A stretch of 64,000 nucleotides of DNA from an uncultured Neomegalonema sp. (GTDB lineage: Bacteria; Pseudomonadota; Alphaproteobacteria; Rhodobacterales; Rhodobacteraceae), in NCBI GenBank assembly GCA_938008165.1, contig CALLLP010000010.1, forward strand, positions 1 to 64,000, given 5' to 3'. Under the pieces are notes generated by a model, which saw only the letters and a program-made list of their open reading frames with translations, was not told where the DNA came from and searched no databases. The position numbers and the translations under genes are program-made. Positions 1 through 7,362 of the stretch are shown here, in pieces. Position 1 is the stretch's first letter, and every line of letters starts with the position of its first letter.

Positions 1-651
1 GCTCGCGCTGACACCCTCCATCGCATCGCTGACGCCTGCATCGATGCTGCTGCGGACACCGTCGACCATGCCGCTGGCACTTGCGCTCGCGCTTGCCGCC
101 GCCGCGCCCATCGCACCGGCTACAGCGGCGGTTCCCATGCCGCCGCCCTCGTGCTGGACGGTTGCGGAAGCGCCCATGCCATCCGTCGAGGCGCCTGTCG
201 CAGACGATGACCCCGATTCCACCTCGTTCTTGAAGTTTTCAAAGAAGCTGTTGATCATCCGCTGGGCCACACCATCGATCAGGCGCGAACCCAGCTGCGC
301 CAGTTTTCCGGCTACGGATGCTTCGGCATTATAGGATAGCTGCGTGCCGCCGGGTACATCGCTCAGGGTGACAAGCGCCCCGCCTTTGGCCATGCCCGCG
401 ACACCGCCCTTGCCCTCGCCGTCGAGCCGCAGGCTTTCGCCCTCGCGCACATCGCTGAGATTGACGAGGCCCTTAAATGTCGCGGAAACCGGGCCGATCT
501 TTTGTTTGACGATAGCGTCATATTGCGTCGGGGATGTTCGGCTCATCTCCTCACAGCCGGAAATGCATCGTTTCAGAACTTCTGGGTCATTGATCGCATT
601 CCAGACCGCCATACGATCCGCCGCGATAACCTGTGCACCTTCGAGTTTCAT
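1..651 (-). CDS. coxG: CoxG-like SRPBCC protein (C-terminus cut by window edge)
   Basis: 217 codons are visible and the frame stays open to the window edge, so the C-terminus is missing. The protein begins MKLEGAQVIAADRMAVWNAI and continues with NDPEVLKRCISGCE, the usual opening of the carbon monoxide dehydrogenase subunit G / SRPBCC lipid-binding fold. The fold covers about the first 145 residues. It is followed by a low-complexity tail rich in Ala, Ser and Gly, which in CoxG proteins links to a membrane-anchoring end. Family members are proposed to carry or place cofactors for molybdenum hydroxylases; no coxSLM genes lie in the window. The start ATG is preceded by GGGAGTAGAGAG. Family call is firm, function is inferred. 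Confidence 0.85.
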   Translation of the reverse strand, partial: MKLEGAQVIAADRMAVWNAINDPEVLKRCISGCEEMSRTSPTQYDAIVKQKIGPVSATFKGLVNLSDVREGESLRLDGEGKGGVAGMAKGGALVTLSDVPGGTQLSYNAEASVAGKLAQLGSRLIDGVAQRMINSFFENFKNEVESGSSSATGASTDGMGASATVQHEGGGMGTAAVAGAMGAAAASASASASGMVDGVRSSIDAGVSDAMEGVSAS

Positions 652-655
652 CTCT

Positions 656-772
656 CTACTCCCATTGCCGCGAGCCGTAAAACGGCATCACAAGCGATAA
701 CCCCCTAAACGCCGTATGACACGTTGTACGCCAGGCGCCATGAATCGCCAGCGTCGTATCGTCGTCATTCAT
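656..772 (-). CDS. Possible 38-residue ORF just upstream of coxG
   Basis: An ATG at 772 is preceded by AAGGGGACAAGGT, a plausible ribosome binding site. The ORF runs 38 codons and stops 4 bases before the coxG start, an arrangement that would allow translational coupling. The product (MNDDDTTLAIHGAWRTT...) resembles no family I know and has no signal peptide or membrane segment. It may be chance; only spacing and the binding site support it. Confidence 0.25.
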   Translation of the reverse strand: MNDDDTTLAIHGAWRTTCHTAFRGLSLVMPFYGSRQWE

Positions 773-1098
773 ACCTTGTCCCCTTGATCGGGAGCGCGTC
801 AACTCCGCAGGCATCCCCGATGGGGATAGATCGCGGGATATCGGCCTTCGTGAGGGGCGATACGAGGCCATCTCCGTTGCGATTCGTGCAAAGGGACAAG
901 GCCCCTGCATCGGCCTGTCATGCGGCCTTAACCCGTCTCATTTTTACAATACCCGCAATTTCACGGCAACAGATGTCAAGAGAACGCGAAAAGAGCAGGT
1001 CATTTACCATCATAGCGCGTCAAAACACGCGCTTTCGCACCCTTGCCATCCATCATCCCATTTTAATTCTGTGCCAAAACAGTCTCATCGCGGGACGC

Positions 1099-1157
1099 TA
1101 AAGCGTACAAGCTGTTGACAGGCGAGGCGCCCCCGTGCACGGACAATGTACGCTTTA
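1099..1157. promoter_or_regulatory. Inverted repeat flanking a TTGACA, operator-like
   Basis: The 11-base arms TAAAGCGTACA (1099-1109) and TGTACGCTTTA (1147-1157) are perfect reverse complements 37 bases apart. A consensus -35 hexamer TTGACA lies between them at 1115-1120, and the right arm ends 18 bases before the GST start codon. The layout suggests a repressor binding two half-sites around the GST promoter; the regulator is unknown. I find no good -10 at 17 bases spacing. Confidence 0.45.
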
Positions 1158-1175
1158 CGCCGAGGGACGAGAACC

Positions 1176-1820
1176 ATGATCCGTGTATACGGTCGCAAAA
1201 CTTCCAGTAACGTACAACCCGTCATGTGGATCTGTGCCGAACTGGGGCTGGAAGTCGAGCGGCTTGATATTGGCGGCGTCTTCGGCGGCACGGATACGGA
1301 AGACTATCTCGCGATGAACCCCATGGGCAGGATTCCCGTTCTGCGCGACGGTGACCTGACGATGTTCGAAAGTCAGGCAATTTTGCGGTATCTGGCATCG
1401 GAATACGGGCGCGACGCCCTCTGGCCCGGCAGCGCCCGTGCGCGCGCCCTGCACGATCAATGGATGGAATGGGCCAAGCTGAACGTCTCGGCAGAATTCA
1501 ATTACAAGATCTTCTGGCAATTGGTGCGCACGTCACCCGCCGACCGGGACGCGGCGATGATCCGCGCGGGAATCGAAGCGGTGCATAGGCTGATGCCGAT
1601 GGCCGATGCACAGATTGCCCGGCATGGATGGCTGGCCGGGGAGACGATTTCGCTGGCGGATTTCACCTTTGGCGTTCAACTCTACCGATATTATTCCATC
1701 GATTTCGAGCGGCCCAAAACACCCAATCTCGATGCGTATTACCAGCGTTTGCAAGACCGCGAACCCTATCGCACCCATGCAATGATTTGTTTCGAGAGCT
1801 TGCGTGCGCCCGGTGCTTGA
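1176..1820 (+). CDS. Glutathione S-transferase family protein
   Basis: 214 residues, the usual GST length. The N-terminal thioredoxin-like domain (about 1-80) starts MIRVYGRKTSS and contains the cis-proline and glutathione-binding segments NPMGRIPVL and ESQAILRYL. A helical C-terminal domain follows, with the conserved LADFTFG segment near residue 165. The start at 1176 has GAGGGA 8 bases upstream; an in-frame ATG at 1146 lies inside the inverted repeat and is less likely. GSTs of this type conjugate glutathione to electrophiles in the cytoplasm; the substrate cannot be told. The gene is alone, divergent from coxG. Confidence 0.9.
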   Translation: MIRVYGRKTSSNVQPVMWICAELGLEVERLDIGGVFGGTDTEDYLAMNPMGRIPVLRDGDLTMFESQAILRYLASEYGRDALWPGSARARALHDQWMEWAKLNVSAEFNYKIFWQLVRTSPADRDAAMIRAGIEAVHRLMPMADAQIARHGWLAGETISLADFTFGVQLYRYYSIDFERPKTPNLDAYYQRLQDREPYRTHAMICFESLRAPGA

Positions 1821-1886
1821 CGCCGTGTATCTCAGGGTCGCGCACAACCGTTGTTGCGCGGAGCCGCTGGCGATAACGTCCCCACC

Positions 1887-4800
1887 ATGACGAACCTGCG
1901 CCTTGCCTTGATACTGATTCTCTGTGCCATGCCCCCCGCTGTTGCACAGGATACGACGACACCTGACCTCGTGGTCGAGACGGCGATGCTGCACCATGCC
2001 CAAACCGGCAAAGGCAAGCCTTTCGCGCCGGACAGCGAGATTACCGCCAGCGTAACCCTGCATAATCGGGGGAATAATCCGCTTACCCTGCACCGCATCG
2101 TTTTGAACAGCTCGGCAGGGATCACCGTTATCGATCCGGCAAGCGATGGTCTCGATAACGATGCCGATGGCCAGACCGATGAAACGGATGAAGCCTTTGG
2201 CAAGCGCGATGGTGAAAGCGTGGCGTGGATGTTCTCCGGTGACGGCCAGCGCCTCGCACCCGGTGGCAAAATCGCCCATACATTCAGGATCGCCCTTGCC
2301 CGCTCCGCATTGCCCGGCACGACCGAGACCCTGACCCTGACCGCCGGATCGACCCGCTCAGGTGACGCGCCCAGCCGACCGCAAAAAACGCGTCACGATT
2401 TCAGCATTCCCGTCACCCCCCCGGTTTTGACCCTGACAGCGGACGAGACTCAAGCGTTAGTGGTTGGCGGCAAATCCGATATTGAAAGCACGGTAATCCT
2501 GCCAAGCGGCATCCTGCCCGCTCTCCGCATCACCCTCGACCTGCCCCCCGCCATGACGGATGCTTCGATCAAAAGCTATCGCATCGGATCGGCCATTGAC
2601 TGCGACAACGAGATGACCCCCGCCATTCTGGGCGACAAGGTGGTTCTTGAACTGGGCCAATGCGATATCGGCGCCGATCAGCCCGCCGATGACCGCGCGA
2701 TAAACCTTCAAATCAGCAGCACCCTGTCCGATGCCTCGGCGGAGGCGGATGACGCGGCGCTCGATACTTGGCGCGAATTGTCAATCTATCTGGGCGTCTG
2801 GAGCGGCGATACCCTGCTCGGCGCGACCGTCAGAAACAACATCTTGCACGGTCCCCGCCCCGTGGTGACGATGACGCTGCCGGAAGACAAACGCTATCGC
2901 GTCGGCGACCCCCTGATCGCACGGGTCAGCATCGCCAACCGTGGCGACCGCCCGCTTGTCGATGCCCGCCTGCGTGTGCTGAATGGAGAAAGCTTCCTGT
3001 GCCGGTCGGTCACGATTGGCACCGATGACACGGCGATTCCCTGCGTCGATAATTCGGTGACGCTGCCCGGTATCGATGCGGATGAAGCGCTTGATCTGGG
3101 CGTTACACTTGCCCTGCGTGACGATGCCTTGATCGAGGGACGCACAGGGCCGCAACTGGATCTCGTCAGTCCGGATTCAGGCGTCTACACCCTGCCCGTC
3201 CCGCCCATTACCCTCGCCCTGCATGATGCGCCCGTTTTGACAGTTGCCGATCATCGTGACTGGCAGAAACAAGATACCATCACAACCGCCACAATCGGTG
3301 ACCGGGGGCGTCTGCGTCTGGAAGGCACCCTTCCCCCCGGTCGGTATCCGGGACAAATACGCGTGGTGACGCGCACCATCGACGCCTTGACCGGCGCGCC
3401 CGTTTCGCCCGCCACCGTGACGATTCTCGATCCCGACCTGTCCATGAAGACGATGGATGGCGAGACAATCGAGATGGAGAGCGATTTCTCCATGAAAACA
3501 GGCACGTTATGGACACAGCAGAATGTCGCTTTTGATCTGAGGGAAGCTTCTCCGAAATCCGGCCAGAACCGTCGTTTCGTTGCAGAATTCGATGTGCTTC
3601 TCGCCGATGATCCCGCCATCAAGGCAGGCCATATTCTGGAAATTGGCGCGGAAACAATCGCCTATGGCGGCATAAGCGCCACGAGCAATACATGGGTCGA
3701 GTTGCTGATTCAGGAACCGGACCTGCGCCTGAAGACATTCTCGCTCGATGATGACCGGATCATCCGACCCGAAGAAATCTTCGGCATCGCGTCCCTTGTC
3801 TGCAATTACGGGGATAGTCCGGCCTATGGCGCATCCATGACGCTGGATGTGGCCAATCCGGTCGATCTGTTATCCGATAAGACGAATACAGACATCTTCA
3901 CCGTTCCCCTCGATACCGTGCGCAGCGGGTCGCTCGACAGGATCGGCGAGGAGCGGGACGCCTTGAAAACCGCCACCGCCATAATCGACGCGCAATCGGT
4001 CGCCATTGCCCATGGGCTACCCTCCATCGATCCCGATCAATGCATTGGTCTGGAGTTGCAAGCGCCGCTAAAAACCACCCCGGCGGATGTGGCGACGTCA
4101 ACCTCCGTTCTGACATCGCTTTCGGTCTATACAGGGCATTCGACCCCGGAGCGGGCACGCACATACCCAACCCGCCGCACATCGCCCGTGCGGTTCCAAA
4201 TTCCGGTGATCAGCATCGGTCCCTCCTCCACGATCCATGTTGGAAGCGACCGGCAAGTCACGCATCCGGTCGACCTGAGCGTCCCCGATTATCTTGGCCC
4301 GTTTCGTATTGCGCTGTTACCGCAAAGTTCGACCAAGCTCGATTGGGTGTTGTTTGAAAACCAGGGAGATCAGGTTCAGCCATGGCTGAACAATGCACAG
4401 GTCTATTCGCCGGGATCAACGGTCGGGATTACGATGCAGGCGAGCGTGCCCGAAAGCCTGCCCCTCGGCTGGGTCGATACTACGCGTCTCAACGCTGAAA
4501 TCCTGACGGATGACGGGCGGCGTTTTGCGGCGACCTTACGCCTTGTGATCCGAACCGGGGTCGGTTCGGCGCGGGCCATCGCAACGGAAAAACTCGTGGC
4601 CTTGGACCGCGATTGCGACGGCATTCTGGCGGATGAGCGGGTACAGGATGCCGTGTTCGAACAGGGCAAGGATGCGACCCCCGGTGATTGTCTGATTATC
4701 CGGATCGGATTCGAAAATATCGGATTGCAGGAAGTCGAGCGGATTGTGATCCGGGACGTGGTATCAACGCGCACGACCCTGTTGCCCGATTCGGCGACAG

Positions 4801-4940
4801 TGCGCATTACCCCTGAACCGCTGGAAGATGTCATCATGCCCAATCCGGCCTCCGAAACGCTGGAATGGGAATTCGAAGGTCTCTTTCGGCCCGGTGCCGT
4901 GGGTGAAGTTGAATACCGCCTGCGCCTCGACCCCTTGTAA
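1887..4940 (+). CDS. Large secreted protein with repeated Ig-like/DUF11-type domains
   Basis: 1017 residues from the ATG at 1887, where a clean Sec signal peptide begins (MTNLRLALILILCAMPPAVAQ, cleavage after AVA or AQ). A TTG 36 bases upstream would only add a non-signal extension. The mature protein is a chain of beta-rich segments with phrases such as VTLHNRGNN, VSIANRGDRPL and RIGFENIGLQEVE, typical of DUF11/CARDB-like conserved-repeat domains. Two Asp-rich loops (DGLDNDADGQTDETDE near 90; DRDCDGILADE near 905) look like calcium-binding thrombospondin type-3-like motifs. No membrane anchor, LPXTG or autotransporter barrel is seen. Likely a periplasmic or exported structural protein; function unknown. 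An rRNA methyltransferase gene follows 15 bases later. Confidence 0.8.
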   Translation: MTNLRLALILILCAMPPAVAQDTTTPDLVVETAMLHHAQTGKGKPFAPDSEITASVTLHNRGNNPLTLHRIVLNSSAGITVIDPASDGLDNDADGQTDETDEAFGKRDGESVAWMFSGDGQRLAPGGKIAHTFRIALARSALPGTTETLTLTAGSTRSGDAPSRPQKTRHDFSIPVTPPVLTLTADETQALVVGGKSDIESTVILPSGILPALRITLDLPPAMTDASIKSYRIGSAIDCDNEMTPAILGDKVVLELGQCDIGADQPADDRAINLQISSTLSDASAEADDAALDTWRELSIYLGVWSGDTLLGATVRNNILHGPRPVVTMTLPEDKRYRVGDPLIARVSIANRGDRPLVDARLRVLNGESFLCRSVTIGTDDTAIPCVDNSVTLPGIDADEALDLGVTLALRDDALIEGRTGPQLDLVSPDSGVYTLPVPPITLALHDAPVLTVADHRDWQKQDTITTATIGDRGRLRLEGTLPPGRYPGQIRVVTRTIDALTGAPVSPATVTILDPDLSMKTMDGETIEMESDFSMKTGTLWTQQNVAFDLREASPKSGQNRRFVAEFDVLLADDPAIKAGHILEIGAETIAYGGISATSNTWVELLIQEPDLRLKTFSLDDDRIIRPEEIFGIASLVCNYGDSPAYGASMTLDVANPVDLLSDKTNTDIFTVPLDTVRSGSLDRIGEERDALKTATAIIDAQSVAIAHGLPSIDPDQCIGLELQAPLKTTPADVATSTSVLTSLSVYTGHSTPERARTYPTRRTSPVRFQIPVISIGPSSTIHVGSDRQVTHPVDLSVPDYLGPFRIALLPQSSTKLDWVLFENQGDQVQPWLNNAQVYSPGSTVGITMQASVPESLPLGWVDTTRLNAEILTDDGRRFAATLRLVIRTGVGSARAIATEKLVALDRDCDGILADERVQDAVFEQGKDATPGDCLIIRIGFENIGLQEVERIVIRDVVSTRTTLLPDSATVRITPEPLEDVIMPNPASETLEWEFEGLFRPGAVGEVEYRLRLDPL

Positions 4941-4955
4941 CGAAAGTCACGCCCG

Positions 4956-6149
4956 ATGAGCGACCCCCTCTATCGAACCGCACGTCTCCGCCCGAACAAG
5001 GGCAAGGCGTATCTCGGCGGGCATCCTTGGGTTTATAAGGATGAACTGGTTCTCGACCGGCGCACGGGATCGATCGAACCGGGCATGCCGGTCATTCTGG
5101 AGGATGCCAAACGGATTCCCGTCGGGATCGTTGCACTGAATCCCGGCTCAGGCATCGCCGCGCGCGACCTTGACCGCGACCCGGCAGCCATCATCGATGC
5201 GGCATGGATCAAGGCCCGGATCCTGCGGGCGCTAACCCTGCGCGAGCGCATCTTTGCAGCGCCGTATTATCGCCTCGTCCATGCAGAGGGCGATGGATTG
5301 CCGGGGCTGGTGATCGACCGGATGGGCGATCTGCTGGTGATTCAGCCGAACACGGCATGGGCCGAAGCCGCACTCGCGGATATTCTCGCCGCTCTTCACG
5401 ACCTGCTCTCACCCGCCACAATTGTCGTAAACCGCGATTCGCGCGGGCGCGTGCAGGAGGGATTGCCCAGTGGCCGCGAGGTCATGACCGGATCGCTCGA
5501 CGGACCGATCATGATCAAATCCCCCTCAGGTCTGCTCTATGCCGATATTGAGGAAGGCCAGAAAACCGGGGTGTATTTCGACCAATTCCCGAACCATGCC
5601 TTTGTCGCATCCCTCGCAAAAGACAAACGCGTGCTCGACGTCTTTTCCCATACCGGCGGCTTTGCCCTTGCCGCGCTTGGTCAGGGGGCGGCGGAAGCGA
5701 TTGCAGTGGACGGCTCGGCCAAGGCGCTGGAAATGGCCGAAAAGGGCGCGGCGGAAGCGGGCGTCTCGGATCGATTGACGACCCGTCAGGGCGATGCCTT
5801 CGATACCATGCGCGCCCTGACCGGCGAAGGGCAGGTTTTCGATATCGTCATCTGTGATCCGCCTGCCTTTGCGCCGCGCAAGGAAACGCTGGAGGCGGGC
5901 TTGCGCGCCTATGAACGGGTGACACGGCTGGCCCTGCCACTTGTCGCCGAGGGAGGCGTTCTGACAATTTGCTCCTGTTCCCATGCCATCACGCCCGATG
6001 CGCTGATGGGCAGCGCGATGCGGATGTTCCACCGAGCGCATCGCCGGGGGCGCTTGATCCATTCGGGGCGGGCCGGGGCCGACCATCCCGTTCACCCCGC
6101 CCTTGCCGAAAGCGGCTATCTAAAAGTTCTCGTCTTCGCGATGGACTGA
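4956..6149 (+). CDS. rlmI: Class I SAM-dependent rRNA methyltransferase, RlmI-like
   Basis: 397 residues, matching the RlmI/RlmK-like 23S rRNA cytosine-5 methyltransferase family. An N-terminal PUA-like domain (about 1-75, with KAYLGGHPWVYKDEL) is followed by the EEHxG-like region and a Rossmann methyltransferase domain. Visible signatures are GQKTGVYFDQFPNH near 205, VLDVFSHTGGFALAA (SAM loop), ICDPPAFAP (motif IV) and CSCSHAI (motif VI with the catalytic Cys). It probably methylates a cytosine in 23S rRNA. It starts 15 bases after the large secreted protein, so the two may share a transcript without sharing a function. Exact target base is inferred from family only. Confidence 0.9.
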   Translation: MSDPLYRTARLRPNKGKAYLGGHPWVYKDELVLDRRTGSIEPGMPVILEDAKRIPVGIVALNPGSGIAARDLDRDPAAIIDAAWIKARILRALTLRERIFAAPYYRLVHAEGDGLPGLVIDRMGDLLVIQPNTAWAEAALADILAALHDLLSPATIVVNRDSRGRVQEGLPSGREVMTGSLDGPIMIKSPSGLLYADIEEGQKTGVYFDQFPNHAFVASLAKDKRVLDVFSHTGGFALAALGQGAAEAIAVDGSAKALEMAEKGAAEAGVSDRLTTRQGDAFDTMRALTGEGQVFDIVICDPPAFAPRKETLEAGLRAYERVTRLALPLVAEGGVLTICSCSHAITPDALMGSAMRMFHRAHRRGRLIHSGRAGADHPVHPALAESGYLKVLVFAMD

Positions 6150-6168
6150 TTTCTAAAAGGACCTGTTC

Positions 6169-6780
6169 ATGTTCTACGAACCAAAAGACGGCCACGGCCT
6201 GCCGCATAATCCCTTCAAGGCCATCGTCGCGCCGCGTCCGATTGCATGGGTGTCGAGCCTGAGCACCGAAGGCGTGGCCAATCTGGCACCCTACAGCTTT
6301 TTCAATGCGGTGGCCGATGCGCCGCCGATGCTGATGATCTCCAGTTCTCCGGTGCCGAGCAATCAGGACAAGGATACCCTGACGAATATCCTCAATACCG
6401 GCGAATTCGTTGTCCATATTGTGCCGCATGCGATGCGCGACGCGATGAACGCGACCTCCGGCGGCTATCCGCCCAATGACGATGAATTCAAGCGCGCCGG
6501 GCTGGAAAAAGCGCCCTCCACCATCGTCGCCCCGCCCCGCATCGCGGATGCCCCCATCGCGATGGAATGCCGCCACCATGTAAATCTGGGCTTTCCCGGT
6601 CAGAATGGAATGCGCGGCTCTCATGTCATCTTTGGCGAGGTGGTGGGCATCCATATCGCGGACGACGCCTTGGTCGACGGTATGCTGGATGTCACCACCT
6701 ACAAGCCGCTCGCGCGGCTCGGCTACATGGATTATGCCACCGTCGAGGACGTCTTCTCGCTCGACCGGCCAAAGGTCTGA
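6169..6780 (+). CDS. Flavin reductase family protein (FMN-binding split barrel)
   Basis: 203 residues of the DIM6/NTAB flavoprotein type: MFYEPKDGHGLPHNPFK leads into IVAPRPIAWVSSL and NLAPYSFFNAV, the FMN-binding stretch. The middle (PFVVHIV-like segment, then NGMRGSHVIFGEVVGIHI) is typical of flavin reductase-like domains. The start has AAAAGGA 8 bases upstream. Homologues reduce flavins or act as stand-alone flavoproteins; the partner is not evident. Its stop codon TGA abuts the stop of soxG on the other strand with no bases between, both within TGATCA. Confidence 0.88.
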   Translation: MFYEPKDGHGLPHNPFKAIVAPRPIAWVSSLSTEGVANLAPYSFFNAVADAPPMLMISSSPVPSNQDKDTLTNILNTGEFVVHIVPHAMRDAMNATSGGYPPNDDEFKRAGLEKAPSTIVAPPRIADAPIAMECRHHVNLGFPGQNGMRGSHVIFGEVVGIHIADDALVDGMLDVTTYKPLARLGYMDYATVEDVFSLDRPKV

Positions 6781-7362
6781 TCAAAGGTCGGACAGGCTTT
6801 GCGCGTCTGCACCCACCGTCAGCCAGTTCCACAGATAAGCGGCATAGGAGCGGAAGCAGAACACCTCGAACGTGGTCTCATCCGTCTTGACGATTCCGGC
6901 GGCGACGGTGGCGATCCGGGTGCGGCGAACCTCCCCGACAGCAAAGCGTTCGGGAGCCAGATCGACCGGCGCGCCCTTGGCCAATACGCGCCAAGCCTTC
7001 TCGCCCGACACGCGAAAGACGGCCCGTGCATCCGATACATCGAGCGCCAGGACATGGGCATCGCCCGCCTGCTCCATAAATCCGGCGACGAGGGCAGAAG
7101 CCTCGCTCCATGGACAAAACACCATCAGCTCATCCGGTGACATCCACAGGACATGATTGTCGCCAGCACGGATACTGCTGCGCGTATCGGGAATATCGCA
7201 TCCCGTTGCCGCCTTCAGCATCGCGGCAAAACCGCTATCGCCAAGATCACCGCGCAGGGTGACCATCCCGCGCAAGGGCATCGCGGCAATATCGGCCCCC
7301 AGATCGGGACCCGATGCGACATCGAGCGCCGGGCGCGCGAGCATGAGATCGAGATCAGACAT
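6781..7362 (-). CDS. soxG: Sarcosine oxidase subunit gamma
   Basis: 193 residues. The text MTLRGDLGDSGFAAMLKAA, NHVLWMSPDELMVFCP and ARAVFRVSGEKAWRVLAKG is characteristic of SoxG, which is related to the aminomethyltransferase fold. The chosen ATG at 7362 has AAGGAGC 8 bases upstream; an upstream start at 7404 would only add residues inside soxA. It overlaps the end of soxA by 8 bases, so the genes are translated together. In heterotetrameric sarcosine oxidase the gamma subunit sits beside alpha, where formaldehyde is passed to tetrahydrofolate. Confidence 0.92.
   Translation of the reverse strand: MSDLDLMLARPALDVASGPDLGADIAAMPLRGMVTLRGDLGDSGFAAMLKAATGCDIPDTRSSIRAGDNHVLWMSPDELMVFCPWSEASALVAGFMEQAGDAHVLALDVSDARAVFRVSGEKAWRVLAKGAPVDLAPERFAVGEVRRTRIATVAAGIVKTDETTFEVFCFRSYAAYLWNWLTVGADAQSLSDL

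Larger units (their letters stand above)
652..1175. other. Gene-poor stretch with hairpins
   Basis: About 520 bases separate the divergent coxG-like and GST genes. Apart from the doubtful 38-codon ORF next to coxG, I see no convincing gene. Two perfect hairpins are visible: ATCCCC/GGGGAT at 813-827 with a 3-base loop, and AGCGCGT/ACGCGCT at 1014-1033 with a 6-base loop. The stretch is less GC-rich than the genes (notably 950-1080), fitting a divergent promoter region. Confidence 0.5.

Noticed and set aside
1851-1886. TTG start for the large secreted protein
   Set aside because: It would add a non-signal extension before a clean signal peptide that starts at the ATG at 1887.
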